A stretch of DNA of 64,000 nt, taken from NCBI GenBank assembly GCA_021201665.1, contig JAJQEO010000075.1, forward strand, positions 1-64,000, in the 5' to 3' direction. Position numbers and translations under genes: made by a program. Below are positions 17,279-25,453 of this stretch, piece after piece. The notes under the pieces are model-generated. The model did no database searches. It saw only the letters and a program-made list of their open reading frames with translations, and was not told the origin of the DNA. Within the stretch, counting starts at the first letter, position 1. Each line of letters starts with the position of its first letter. This DNA comes from Lachnospiraceae bacterium (GTDB taxonomy: Bacteria > Bacillota > Clostridia > Lachnospirales > Lachnospiraceae).

Positions 17279-18304
17279 TCAGGACATGCTCAATGTCTTT
17301 GTGTATTTGAATTGAATAATATCATATGGTGCGGTTTCAATATAAGCATCTTCCCGGTGCATTGTCTCAACGATTTCATTTTTTGACATGCTGCCAAAGC
17401 GTCTGATGACAGCATCAAGAATTTCCCTGTCTTCCAATGTAAGATACAAATACTCCTTAACCGGAGCAGACAGAAATCTGTACGCCGTTCCATCGCCCAT
17501 GTCAATTTCTTCGCAGTGTACTGTGCCAAGATCAACGATAGATTCGTATGCCACCGGAACAGCTCCCATAGGGAAAGCCCGGTATACCAGCCCTGATATG
17601 GCGCATCCGCGACGCTTATAAGAAAGTGCATCCGCGTACCACAGCATCTTCATCAGCTTAACACGAAACAAACTCTTCACCCTCGGAGAATTGGCATAGT
17701 AATGAATCATATCAACCACCGCATCCAGCGATAATTTTTTCCCTCCATTTGCCTCCGGATTATGGAGAAAACAAGCATATTTCGACATAATGGTACTTTT
17801 CAAATACCGGTCATGCTCTTTCTCAAAAAGAACAGCGCCTGTCTCTGTGTACTTAGCATAAGACGTAGCAGAAAGGGATTTTTTTTCTGCCTCGAGCAGC
17901 TGCAGAAACCACTCAGGATCCTCATCCAGCTTACGAAGAATCGTATCATGTGCTATGTCCTGTACCTGATGGCTTTCGTAACGAGTAATGGTCTTTCCGC
18001 CCCATCCCAGCAAAAGGCATAAATCACTCTGGCTAATACCATATTTAGCGCGAATAGCTGCTATCTGGTGTGATGTAAGCAATCCCGCTTTTTCACGATA
18101 GGAATTTTTCATAGCTATATCGTTCATGGAAATCTGCTGCTCATCTGCATACAGCTCATCCGCCGAATCACAGTAAAAGTATTCAGCATTGTATTCCACA
18201 GGTACTCCCTTAAACATATTGTTTTCTACAATTGTAACCCTTTGCACCTCATGTTCTTCCATGCAGCAAAGGCATAGTTTTTTTTCTGTACTCATGATCG
18301 TCAT
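17279..18304 (-). CDS. MqsA-like antitoxin: zinc finger + XRE-type HTH + Panacea (DUF4065)
   Basis: 341 residues from ATG 18304 (AGGAGG nine bases upstream; the frame extends to 18322). The N-terminus has a CLCCMEEHEV knuckle and a second cysteine region, as in MqsA/YgiT zinc fingers. Next is an HTH (residues ~70-130, ISQSDLCLLLGWGGKTITRYE). The C-terminal part (~190-335) looks like the Panacea/DUF4065 antitoxin domain (RVKLMKMLWYADALSYKRRG, ISGLVYRAFPMGAVP). It directly follows the MqsR-like toxin gene, almost overlapping it, and would repress the shared promoter by binding the palindrome at 18778. The gene looks intact although its toxin appears broken. Confidence 0.82.
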   Translation of the reverse strand: MTIMSTEKKLCLCCMEEHEVQRVTIVENNMFKGVPVEYNAEYFYCDSADELYADEQQISMNDIAMKNSYREKAGLLTSHQIAAIRAKYGISQSDLCLLLGWGGKTITRYESHQVQDIAHDTILRKLDEDPEWFLQLLEAEKKSLSATSYAKYTETGAVLFEKEHDRYLKSTIMSKYACFLHNPEANGGKKLSLDAVVDMIHYYANSPRVKSLFRVKLMKMLWYADALSYKRRGCAISGLVYRAFPMGAVPVAYESIVDLGTVHCEEIDMGDGTAYRFLSAPVKEYLYLTLEDREILDAVIRRFGSMSKNEIVETMHREDAYIETAPYDIIQFKYTKTLSMS

Positions 18305-18318
18305 AAACATGCACCTCC

Positions 18319-18756
18319 TCATTGCCTTCTGTACGGAAACATTTCAGCCCCAAAGGGAATCTCAGCATAATGAAATGACATAACAAAAGTCATAGGATTT
18401 CCAAAATCCGAGAGCAGCTCCACACGAATTTTGATATAGACATCTCCTTTGCCATTATACACTTTTCCAAACTCACGCATCTCACTTCTGTTGGGAAAGC
18501 GCAGATCACTGACAGTCTGCATGTATTCTTCAACTGTCAAAGTCTGCAATTCACGTTTCATAGCTGCTACCGGATTTTCATCAGGAAATAAATCTGCAAC
18601 AGTGAACTTATTTGTAAATTTCCGGTCTCTATTTTGATCAACCCGACGCTCTGCCTGGAATGTAATCCTGGCATTGTGCTGCAACGCATATCAAAGATTT
18701 TGCAAATAGGAGTTCACTTCAAGCTCACTTTCAATTCTGGTTCGTATATCTGACAA
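18319..18756 (-). pseudogene. MqsR-like toxin gene interrupted by an in-frame TGA
   Basis: From TTG 18756, behind GGCGGAGG, the frame reads SDIRTRIESELEVNSYLQNL, then TGA (18693-18691), then continues in the same frame without other stops for 124 codons. The part before the stop (alternating charged helix) and after it (YALQHNARITFQAERR) read as one N-terminal region. The C-terminal half has a GDVYIKIRV strand and a FVMSFHYAE strand that resemble the end of MqsR (VYLKITV, VSF), an mRNA interferase. No ribosome site precedes the next possible starts. The simplest view is a nonsense mutation that silences the toxin. Family assignment is moderate. Confidence 0.65.
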
Positions 18757-18777
18757 GTTTCTGTACCTCCGCCTATA

Positions 18778-18824
18778 ATGGTATCATCTGATACCATCAT
18801 AGGCTTAGACATAAAAACTGTCAA
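18778..18824 (-). promoter_or_regulatory. Promoter and palindromic operator of the toxin-antitoxin operon
   Basis: Minus strand TTGACA (18819-18824), 17-bp spacer, TATGAT (18796-18801). A perfect palindrome with 9-bp arms, ATGGTATCA/TGATACCAT (18778-18797), overlaps the end of the -10 and the start site. This is the position expected for autorepression by the antitoxin. Confidence 0.8.
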
Positions 18825-18891
18825 GTATCGTCTTATACTGAATGTCTTTTTATGCGCCAGGTACAACGATACTTTTATGTACAAAATAGTA

Positions 18892-18921
18892 TTGACATTT
18901 TCCCCCAAATACCTCTATACT
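18892..18921 (+). promoter_or_regulatory. sigma-A promoter of the DAHP synthase gene
   Basis: TTGACA (18892-18897), 18-bp spacer, TATACT (18916-18921). The leader is ~110 nt and holds a 10-bp hairpin (about 18955-18979, ATACTTCGCA/TGCGAAGTAC) that resembles the core of family B. Confidence 0.72.
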
Positions 18922-19039
18922 GATACGCGCAAAGACGGAAGATCACTTTTTTCATACATACTTCGCAGCAGGTGCGAAGTACGGTTCCAAATAATCGCGT
19001 TTATTCTATACTTTTATATAAGGAAAGAGGTACACTCAA

Positions 19040-20074
19040 ATGTCGATGAATTTTGTGAAAAAGCTCCTGATCCCGGCGGAGGTGAAAAAGCAGTATCCGC
19101 TTCCGCAGAAGGTGGTGGAGGCCAAGCAGAGGCGGGACGCTGAAATACGGGATGTCATCACCGGGAAATCGGATAAGTTTCTGGTGATCATCGGTCCGTG
19201 CTCGGCGGACAGCCCCGAGCCGGTGATGGAATACGTACACCGGCTCTCGGCCGTGCAGGATCAGGTCGGCGACCGGCTGATCCTGATTCCCAGGATTTAT
19301 ACGAATAAGCCCCGCACGACCGGCGAGGGCTACAAGGGCATGATCCACCAGCCGGATCCGGAAAAACGTCCGGACGTATTCGCGGGACTGGTGGCCGTAC
19401 GCTCCCTGCATACACGGGTGATTGAGGAGACCGGCCTCACTTCGGCGGACGAGATGCTCTATCCGGAGAATTACCGTTATCTGGACGATCTGCTCTCCTA
19501 CGTGGCGATCGGTGCCCGGTCTGTTGAGGATCAGCATCACCGCATGACGGTCAGCGGCATGGATGTGCCGGCCGGCATGAAAAATCCGACCAGCGGAGAT
19601 TTGTCCGTGCTTCTGAACTCGGTCGTGGCGGCGCAGGCAGGGCACACCTTTATTTACCGTGGCTGGGAGGTCAATACGACCGGCAATCCGCTGGCGCATG
19701 TCGTGCTGCGCGGCGCGACTAACAAGCACGGAAACGCGATCCCGAATTACCACTACGAGGATCTGATCCTGCTGCATGAGCTCTACGAAAAGCGGAACCT
19801 GGCGAACCCGGCTGTCGTCATAGATACCAACCATTCCAATTCCGGGAAAAAATATCTGGAGCAGATCCGCATTGTGGAGGAGGTACTGCACAGCCGCAGC
19901 TATTCGCCGCAGCTGAAGACACTGATCAAGGGATTTATGATCGAAAGCTACCTGGAGGATGGTGCGCAGAAAATCGGCTGTGAGCCGCATGTATACGGCA
20001 AATCCATCACGGATCCTTGCCTCGGCTGGGAAAAATCCGAGAAGCTGATTTATGAAATTTACAAAAAATGCTGA
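19040..20074 (+). CDS. aroF: 3-deoxy-7-phosphoheptulonate synthase (type I DAHP synthase)
   Basis: First step of the shikimate pathway: condenses phosphoenolpyruvate and erythrose 4-phosphate. 344 residues, the length of the AroF/G/H class. Visible motifs are IIGPCSADSPEP (metal/PEP site), RIYTNKPRTTGEGYKG, the KNPTSGDLSVLLN segment and IDTNHSNSGK. The N-terminal ~45 residues carry the extension that gives feedback control in this class; which amino acid inhibits it cannot be told. ATG 19040 follows AGAGG. The gene is monocistronic, with a promoter at 18892 and a hairpin after the stop. Confidence 0.94.
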   Translation: MSMNFVKKLLIPAEVKKQYPLPQKVVEAKQRRDAEIRDVITGKSDKFLVIIGPCSADSPEPVMEYVHRLSAVQDQVGDRLILIPRIYTNKPRTTGEGYKGMIHQPDPEKRPDVFAGLVAVRSLHTRVIEETGLTSADEMLYPENYRYLDDLLSYVAIGARSVEDQHHRMTVSGMDVPAGMKNPTSGDLSVLLNSVVAAQAGHTFIYRGWEVNTTGNPLAHVVLRGATNKHGNAIPNYHYEDLILLHELYEKRNLANPAVVIDTNHSNSGKKYLEQIRIVEEVLHSRSYSPQLKTLIKGFMIESYLEDGAQKIGCEPHVYGKSITDPCLGWEKSEKLIYEIYKKC

Positions 20075-20120
20075 AAAGAGTTTATAGTTCAAACATACAA
20101 TGGAGCAAAATATGAATATT

Positions 20121-20147
20121 GGCACCATGCACTCGCCGCATGGTGCC
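20121..20147 (+). terminator. Hairpin after aroF
   Basis: 10-bp perfect stem GGCACCATGC/GCATGGTGCC with a 7-nt loop. No U tract follows, so termination efficiency is uncertain. Confidence 0.5.
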
Positions 20148-20214
20148 AGATGAATATGAAGTATTTTCAGGCATCCGGTGTCCAGCAGCCAGGGAAAAGA
20201 ACCAAATTCAGTTA

Positions 20215-20243
20215 TTGACGTTTGGATAAGTACGCTATATAAT
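20215..20243 (+). promoter_or_regulatory. sigma-A promoter of the MATE gene
   Basis: TTGACG (20215-20220), 17-bp spacer, consensus TATAAT (20238-20243). A short GC-rich hairpin with seven T (about 20262-20289) follows within 45 nt, the same layout as at 9179-9258. Confidence 0.75.
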
Positions 20244-20353
20244 CATCTGCGGAATTTTTGCCGAGAGGCCGGCTGTCAGGCTCTTTTTTTGTTGCAGATG
20301 ATCATTGGGAGAAATGAATTGCAGATCCACAAAAAATACAGGAGGGAAAAGAC

Positions 20354-21733
20354 TTGAATAAAGAAAAGACACAGACAATCACCGAAGAAAACAAGATGGG
20401 CGTCATGCCTGTAAACCGGCTGCTGATCACGATGGCACTGCCGATGATGATTTCCATGCTGGTGCAGGCGCTTTATAATGTAGTAGACAGCATTTTCGTG
20501 TCCCGGATCAGCGAGGACGCGCTGACTGCCGTTTCCATGGCTTTCCCGATGCAGAACCTGCTGATCGGACTGGCCACCGGCATTGCAGTTGGTATGAATG
20601 CCCTGGTTTCCAGGGCGCTCGGCGAGAAAAAAAGCGATACGGCGAACCGCATGGCGATGCACGGCGTGTTTTTGGCTGTCTGCAGCTACCTGCTGTTTCT
20701 GGTGCTGGGACTCACGATTTCCAGAGTCTTTTTTGTTGCGCAGGGAGCCACGGAAGAGATCACGCAGTACGGACATGATTATCTCTCCATTATTATGTGC
20801 GTCAGCTTCGGTGTTTACATTGAAGTCATCTACGAGCGGCTGCTCCAGTCGACCGGCAAGACCATTTATACCATGTTCACGCAGGGCATTGGTGCGATCA
20901 TCAATATCATCATGGATCCGCTGCTGATCTTCGGTATCGGCGTTTTTCCGAAGATGGGCATCAAGGGGGCCGCTACCGCCACCGTTCTTGGGCAGATTGT
21001 CGCGGCCATTCTCGCGGTCGCTTTTAACGCGAAAGCAAACGACGAGCTCCATCTGGATTTCCGCAAATTCAGACCGGAATTAAAGGCGATCGGCAATATC
21101 CTTTTCATTGGCATTCCGTCTGTCATCATGGTTGCGATCGGTTCTGTCATGACCTTCTGTGTCAATAAAATCCTGGTGGCTTTCTCTTCCACGGCCGTGG
21201 CGGTATTCGGCGTGTACTTCAAGCTGCAGAGCTTCGCATTCATGCCGGTATTCGGCATGAACAACGGTATGATCCCTATCATTGCCTACAATTACGGTGC
21301 ACAGAAACCGGACCGGATCATGAAAACGCTGAAGCTCTCCATCTTTTACGCAACCTGCATCATGGTGATCGCATTCCTCATCTTTCAGACGCTTCCCGGG
21401 CAGCTTCTCGGACTCTTCAATGCATCTGAAGAAATGCTCTCGATCGGAATCCCGGCGCTGCGCACCATCAGCATCGGTTTCCTGATCGCCGGCGTCTCCG
21501 TCATCTGCTCCTCATTTTTCCAGGCAATGGGCAACAGCGTCTACAGCATGCTGATCTCCTTTATGCGGCAGCTGGTTTGCCTGATCCCGCTTGCGTTTCT
21601 GTTCGCGCAGACCGGCGATGTCACAAAGGTGTGGCTGGCTTGGCCCATCGCGGAGGTGGTCTCCGTTTTGTGCGGGCTGTTCTTCCTCAACCGGGTCAAT
21701 AAGCAACTGATCCGGCCGATGCGGGAGGCATAG
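20354..21733 (+). CDS. MATE family efflux transporter
   Basis: 459-residue inner-membrane drug/cation antiporter with about 12 hydrophobic helices in two related halves (MPVNRLLITMALPMMISMLVQALYNVVDSIFVSR opens the first; FLFIGIPSVIMVAIGSVM-like segments open the second). The start is TTG 20354, set by AGGAGGG seven bases upstream. It belongs to the NorM/DinF-like bacterial clade by length. It is a single gene with its own promoter, possibly attenuated by a leader hairpin. The substrate is unknown. A terminator pair follows. Confidence 0.92.
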   Translation: MNKEKTQTITEENKMGVMPVNRLLITMALPMMISMLVQALYNVVDSIFVSRISEDALTAVSMAFPMQNLLIGLATGIAVGMNALVSRALGEKKSDTANRMAMHGVFLAVCSYLLFLVLGLTISRVFFVAQGATEEITQYGHDYLSIIMCVSFGVYIEVIYERLLQSTGKTIYTMFTQGIGAIINIIMDPLLIFGIGVFPKMGIKGAATATVLGQIVAAILAVAFNAKANDELHLDFRKFRPELKAIGNILFIGIPSVIMVAIGSVMTFCVNKILVAFSSTAVAVFGVYFKLQSFAFMPVFGMNNGMIPIIAYNYGAQKPDRIMKTLKLSIFYATCIMVIAFLIFQTLPGQLLGLFNASEEMLSIGIPALRTISIGFLIAGVSVICSSFFQAMGNSVYSMLISFMRQLVCLIPLAFLFAQTGDVTKVWLAWPIAEVVSVLCGLFFLNRVNKQLIRPMREA

Positions 21734-21759
21734 GAAATCAGATAGGAATCATCAAGCTG

Positions 21760-21800
21760 AAGGCGGCTGCACTTCCCGAAAACAGGAGGCGCAGCCGCTT
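21760..21800 (+). terminator. Terminator of the MATE gene
   Basis: Stem GCGGCTGC (21763-21770) with GCAGCCGC (21791-21798), extended by partial pairing inside the loop, then TTAAATATT. Confidence 0.6.
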
Positions 21801-21832
21801 AAATATTGGTTTTCTCATTTATAATCTATTCA

Positions 21833-21871
21833 AAAGCTGTCAGTATATTTTATATTGAAACTGACAGCTTT
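21833..21871. terminator. Perfect 12-bp inverted repeat, convergent terminator for pepT
   Basis: AAAGCTGTCAGT (21833-21844) pairs with ACTGACAGCTTT (21860-21871) around a 15-nt A/T-rich loop; on the minus strand TTTTG follows. Confidence 0.6.
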
Positions 21872-21980
21872 CCATGAGAATCTATATTCGGTTCTTAATA
21901 AATTCATGCTAAATTCTTTCGTACATATCTGGCAGCAGATGCAAGGTATGTCATAAAGTGTCGGCTATGCCGACGGATTC

Positions 21981-22028
21981 CTTATGGCTCCGGCTACTTA
22001 GCTCGTTGCTTCGCGGGAATAAATTGTC
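21981..22028 (+). repeat. Family C repeat, copy 1
   Basis: A ~45-bp segment that includes GCTTCGCGGGAATAAA and is matched at ~80% by 55153-55198 (shared CTCCGGCT, GCTCG and GCTTCGCGGGAATAAA). It lies after the pepT stop. Confidence 0.55.
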
Positions 22029-22040
22029 CTGCCATCTGAC

Positions 22041-23366
22041 TCACACATCCATCCCGGCATACAATCTCACAATTTCCTTCAACTCCCGCACAACCGCATC
22101 CATCCCTTCTGCCGTGATATGCTCATAAGGACCATGGAAGGCGTATCCGCCCGTGCCGAGGTTCGGACACGGCAATCCCATGAAGGAAAGGCGCGCTCCG
22201 TCTGTGCCACCGCGGATGGGTACCGTCTCCGGAACAAGTCCCGCGCGTCTGGCTGCTTCCTTCGCGTTGTCGATCAGATGCATGCAGTTCTCGATCTGCT
22301 CGCGCATGTTCCGGTACTGCTCCCGCAGGGTAAGGGTCACCGTCCCTTCCCCATACTTTTCGTTTAGCAGCTTTGCGATATGGCGCATCGTCTCCAGACG
22401 GCACTCGTACATGGCAGCACTGTGATCACGGATGATGTACTCCAGGCAGGCCTCTGAGACATCCCCGGACATGCCATGCAGATGATAAAAGCCCTCATAG
22501 CCTTCTGTATCGCGGGGCGTATCTCCCGCCGGGAGCATAGAGTTAAATTCCATGGCAACCAGCGCCGCGTTGATCATCGTATCCTTGCTGCTGCCGGGAT
22601 GCACGGAAAATCCACGGATTTTTACCTTCGCTGCCGCAGCGTTGAAATTCTCATACTCGATCTCATTTTCCGCGCCGCCATCCACGGTGTAGGCATACTT
22701 CGCGCCAAACCCGGGTACATCAAACGCATCCGCGCCGCGCCCGATCTCCTCGTCCGGCGTAAATGCCAGGCAGATTTTTCCATGCGGGAAGCCTTTTCTT
22801 TCCCCGGCACCCGAACAGCCGATTATTTTCTCACTGCCCAGGCAGCTGGTATACTCCTCTCCGTTCAGACAGCTTCTGCCTCCTCCATTGTCTGCCTGCA
22901 GAATCTCCTCCGCCATCGTCAAAATCTCCGCAATCCCGGCCTTGTCGTCCGCGCCGAGCAGCGTATTCCCATCCGCCGTGATCAGGGTGCGTCCCTTTAA
23001 AGCCGGTAAATGCGGAAAATCTTTCACCCGGATGACCCGTCCGCTCTCACCCAGCATGATATCCTCTCCGTCATAATTTTCTGTCATACAGGGCTTCACG
23101 CCCTCGCCGCTAAAATCCGGAGCCGTATCCATATGGGCGATAAAACCGATCGCCGGAGCGTTCTCGTACCCGGGAGTCGCAGGAACTTCTCCATAGACAT
23201 AGCCCTGGTCATCCACCCGCGCACGGGCGATCCCCAGTTCCTTCATTTCTTCCACAAGAAGCCTGGCCAGATCCAGCTGCCTGGCAGTAGACGGCACTGT
23301 CTCGCTTTCCTCGTCACTGGTTGTGTAAATTTTTACATATCGCAATAATCTCTCATATGCACGCAT
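22041..23366 (-). CDS. pepT: Peptidase T (tripeptide aminopeptidase)
   Basis: 441-residue cytoplasmic M20-family zinc aminopeptidase that releases the N-terminal residue of tripeptides. Metal and catalytic motifs: HMDTAPDFSG, GADDKAGIAE, TPDEEIGRGAD, the lid motif FSVHPGSSKD and the final GTGGYAFHGPYEH. It is ~30 residues longer than E. coli PepT because of a Gly/Cys-rich hydrophilic insertion (about 22790-22900 in the DNA) between the AEIL helix and the PHGKICLAF strand. Upstream, 23404-23447 holds a small hairpin. The gene stands alone and is convergent with the MATE gene. Confidence 0.94.
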   Translation of the reverse strand: MRAYERLLRYVKIYTTSDEESETVPSTARQLDLARLLVEEMKELGIARARVDDQGYVYGEVPATPGYENAPAIGFIAHMDTAPDFSGEGVKPCMTENYDGEDIMLGESGRVIRVKDFPHLPALKGRTLITADGNTLLGADDKAGIAEILTMAEEILQADNGGGRSCLNGEEYTSCLGSEKIIGCSGAGERKGFPHGKICLAFTPDEEIGRGADAFDVPGFGAKYAYTVDGGAENEIEYENFNAAAAKVKIRGFSVHPGSSKDTMINAALVAMEFNSMLPAGDTPRDTEGYEGFYHLHGMSGDVSEACLEYIIRDHSAAMYECRLETMRHIAKLLNEKYGEGTVTLTLREQYRNMREQIENCMHLIDNAKEAARRAGLVPETVPIRGGTDGARLSFMGLPCPNLGTGGYAFHGPYEHITAEGMDAVVRELKEIVRLYAGMDV

Positions 23367-23782
23367 CCTGTATCCATCCTTTCTTACAGACCCTCTTAAG
23401 CCAGAGCCAAAGCTGTGCTATTTTTTGCCGGAAAATGTTTTTGGCTCATGACTGGTTATAGCTTTTTATAATGTTCCAGGCAATCGACATTCTGATACCG
23501 ACGTTATTATACCCATGATCCCTCTTTTTTTCAATAGAGCAGATTCGTTGACCTTTCGGAGAAAAGACTATGGAAGCTCTGTAAGAAACTGTAAAAGCCG
23601 TTGTAAAGCAAAAGCTGTTGTAAATGCGCTAAATGCTGTCGTAAATCAAAAGTTCTGTTTGACATTACATGTCCGGATGTTTAGAATAAGAGCTGAATCG
23701 CTGAATCCGATTATAATTTAATTTATTTTCAGGTGATTGCAATATGGGGTCACGATCTTATGCCAAAATAAGGAGACACATT
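23367..23782. other. Divergent pepT / nitroreductase intergenic region
   Basis: Contains a hairpin GAGCCAAA/TTTGGCTC (23404-23447), three imperfect repeats of a GC(C/T)GT(T/C)GTAAA word spaced 18-21 bp apart (about 23595-23655), and the promoter at 23659. No gene is supported. Confidence 0.5.
23659..23687 (+). promoter_or_regulatory. sigma-A promoter upstream of nitroreductase
   Basis: TTGACA (23659-23664), 17-bp spacer, TAGAAT (23682-23687), about 95 bp before the start codon. Confidence 0.65.
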
Positions 23783-24295
23783 ATGGAATATTTAAAACTG
23801 GCGGAGAAGAGATACTCCGTTCGCAAATTCAAGCCGGAGCACGTCAGACAGACCGATCTGGACATTATTCTGCGGGCCGGACAGGTTGCGCCGACGGCAG
23901 TAAATAAGCAGCCGCAGCGTGTACTTGTCATCAACACAGACGAGAGCGCGGCAAAGCTAAAGCTGTGCTCGGCATCCCAGAGCCATGCGCCGACAGCCCT
24001 GCTCGTCTGCTACGACAGGACAAAATGCTGGAAGCGGCGCTACGACGGCAATGAAAGCGGAGAGGCGGACGCTTCCATTGTCACAACACATATGATGCTC
24101 GCCGCTGCGGATATTGGAGTGGGTTCTGTCTGGGTCATGAGTTTTGATCCTGAAAAGACCAGAGAGACTTTTTCCCTGCCGGAGGAATATGTGCCGGTCG
24201 CTTTTCTGATGTTAGGCTATCCTGCGGAAGATGCAGAACCCGCGCCGCTGCACATGGAGAAGCTGCCCCTGTCGGAACTGGTATCCTACGTGTGA
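23783..24295 (+). CDS. Nitroreductase family protein (FMN-dependent)
   Basis: 170 residues from ATG 23783, which follows AAGGAG; the frame is open from 23744 but no ribosome site lies there. N-terminal EKRYSVRKFKPEHV is the FMN-phosphate-binding signature, APTAVNKQPQRVLV forms the next flavin contact, and the DIGVGSVWVMSF and MLGYPAE segments complete the fold. The short length puts it with small clostridial nitroreductases. It probably oxidises NAD(P)H, with an unknown acceptor. The MNT-HEPN pair follows on the same strand within 40 bp, so co-transcription is possible but a functional link is not obvious. Confidence 0.88.
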   Translation: MEYLKLAEKRYSVRKFKPEHVRQTDLDIILRAGQVAPTAVNKQPQRVLVINTDESAAKLKLCSASQSHAPTALLVCYDRTKCWKRRYDGNESGEADASIVTTHMMLAAADIGVGSVWVMSFDPEKTRETFSLPEEYVPVAFLMLGYPAEDAEPAPLHMEKLPLSELVSYV

Positions 24296-24335
24296 TATCG
24301 AAGTAAACCAAAATGTGAAGGGAAGCGATCACGTT

Positions 24336-24698
24336 ATGAACAATTTCAAAAATATGTGGGACTTTCCCATTGTCGATGGGGTGTCACTTCCTGACGCAAA
24401 CCGTATTCATCCTCTCATGCAAAAAAGAGTGGAGATGCTTGTACAGGTCCTGAAAGAAGACGGGAACATCCGCAGAATTGTTTTATTTGGAAGCTCGCTG
24501 GAATTTCGATGTGACAGCTACAGTGACATTGACCTCTATATTGAAAAATATGACCCGGATACGAAGCTCTGTCGCCTCCCCGATCTGGATTGTGGCGTGG
24601 ATATCGTAACGAACCAGCCTCATACTTCCAGGCTCTATCAGGAAATAGATCGGACAGGTCTGCTGTTATTTGACAGAGAGCAGGCTCCGAACCAGTAA
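24336..24698 (+). CDS. MNT-type minimal nucleotidyltransferase (TA component)
   Basis: 120 residues from ATG 24336 (GAAGGGAAG upstream). The pol-beta-like nucleotidyltransferase core is clear: RRIVLFGSSLEFRCDSYSDIDLYIEK (residues ~45-70), with the GS(x)n-DxD metal site and a third acidic position in LDCGVDIV. It lies 91 bp before a HEPN-domain gene. In known MNT-HEPN toxin-antitoxin pairs the nucleotidyltransferase modifies the HEPN toxin with AMP units. The motif set is intact, so activity is plausible. Confidence 0.82.
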   Translation: MNNFKNMWDFPIVDGVSLPDANRIHPLMQKRVEMLVQVLKEDGNIRRIVLFGSSLEFRCDSYSDIDLYIEKYDPDTKLCRLPDLDCGVDIVTNQPHTSRLYQEIDRTGLLLFDREQAPNQ

Positions 24699-24789
24699 TA
24701 GAAAATGCAAAAGATTCTTTAACTCCACAATGGGTAAAAATAGTATCGATCCCCGGACAGCTAAACAAACAACTAAGGTGGAGGGCATC

Positions 24790-25302
24790 ATGTGTGATAT
24801 TCGCTTATTCCGAAGTGCACGAATGGATTATAGAACCGCTGAAATGATCTGGCGGGAAAAGACAAATGATGAAATGATTTTAAATAACGCCGCTTACCAT
24901 TTGCAGCAGGCTGTGGAAAAGGTCTTAAAGGGCGCTCTGGAATGTGTCGGAGTTACGGTTCCATATTCGCATAAAATCAGCAAGCTTGTAGCCATGGTTT
25001 TCAACAACGGAGCTAATCTTACCATCACTGACTGGCTGGATGACCATGCGGAAATGCTGAGTGAATGGGAGACGGAAACACGGTATAACATGGATTTCCT
25101 CGTCGAAAAGCGGAAGCTGGACCGCGCAATGGAGGAGGTTCGAAATTTTATGGAAATAAATGGCATAAAAGACTCACTGAGGGAAGAGCTGCTGGAACCC
25201 GAAAAAAAAGCAAAGCTGCTGCTCTGCCTCCCTGAAGAAAAAAGGAACTGCTCTGAATTTGAGCTGAACTGCTACTATATTCTGTTTAAAAAGAAACTAT
25301 AA
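24790..25302 (+). CDS. HEPN domain protein, partner of MNT nucleotidyltransferase
   Basis: 170 residues from ATG 24790, placed by GGTGGAGGG; the frame extends back to 24670 without a ribosome site. The helical HEPN core (residues ~10-125) shows YHLQQAVEKVLKGALE and YSHKISKLV, the PF05168-like pattern. The R-x4-6-H catalytic motif of RNase HEPN toxins was not seen, so it may be a non-nuclease or differently acting member. A ~40-residue C-terminal tail rich in Lys/Glu and then hydrophobic residues follows. It forms a two-gene unit with the upstream nucleotidyltransferase and ends in a terminator. Confidence 0.8.
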   Translation: MCDIRLFRSARMDYRTAEMIWREKTNDEMILNNAAYHLQQAVEKVLKGALECVGVTVPYSHKISKLVAMVFNNGANLTITDWLDDHAEMLSEWETETRYNMDFLVEKRKLDRAMEEVRNFMEINGIKDSLREELLEPEKKAKLLLCLPEEKRNCSEFELNCYYILFKKKL

Positions 25303-25325
25303 TACATTTTTCTCAAGCCTCAGCA

Positions 25326-25366
25326 GGCAGGAGGTTTCCTTTTAACTTCCTGCCCGCCGTTTTAAT
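25326..25366 (+). terminator. Terminator of the MNT-HEPN unit
   Basis: 11-bp stem GGCAGGAGGTT (25326-25336) with AACTTCCTGCC (25344-25354), then CGCCGTTTTAAT. Confidence 0.7.
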
Positions 25367-25370
25367 GCGC

Positions 25371-25453
25371 AGAGCCGGGCAAGGAGTTTTGCGGCTAAAG
25401 CCGCACCCGGCTCGCGCGGGCGAGTAGGAGTTCGGCCAGCCTCCTCCTACTCG
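25371..25453 (+). repeat. Family D repeat copy 2 and adjoining hairpin
   Basis: 25373-25405 matches 9353-9385. Here the outer stem GAGCCGGG/CCCGGCTC encloses TGCGGC-TAAA-GCCGCA. It is followed by a 10-bp hairpin CGAGTAGGAG/CTCCTACTCG (about 25421-25453). Confidence 0.6.

Noticed and set aside
18714-18908. 64-codon minus-strand frame covering the TA promoter
   Set aside because: It contains the consensus promoter and palindromic operator and has no ribosome site.
19001-20128. 375-codon minus-strand frame opposite aroF
   Set aside because: Shadow of DAHP synthase; His/Arg-rich with no domain.
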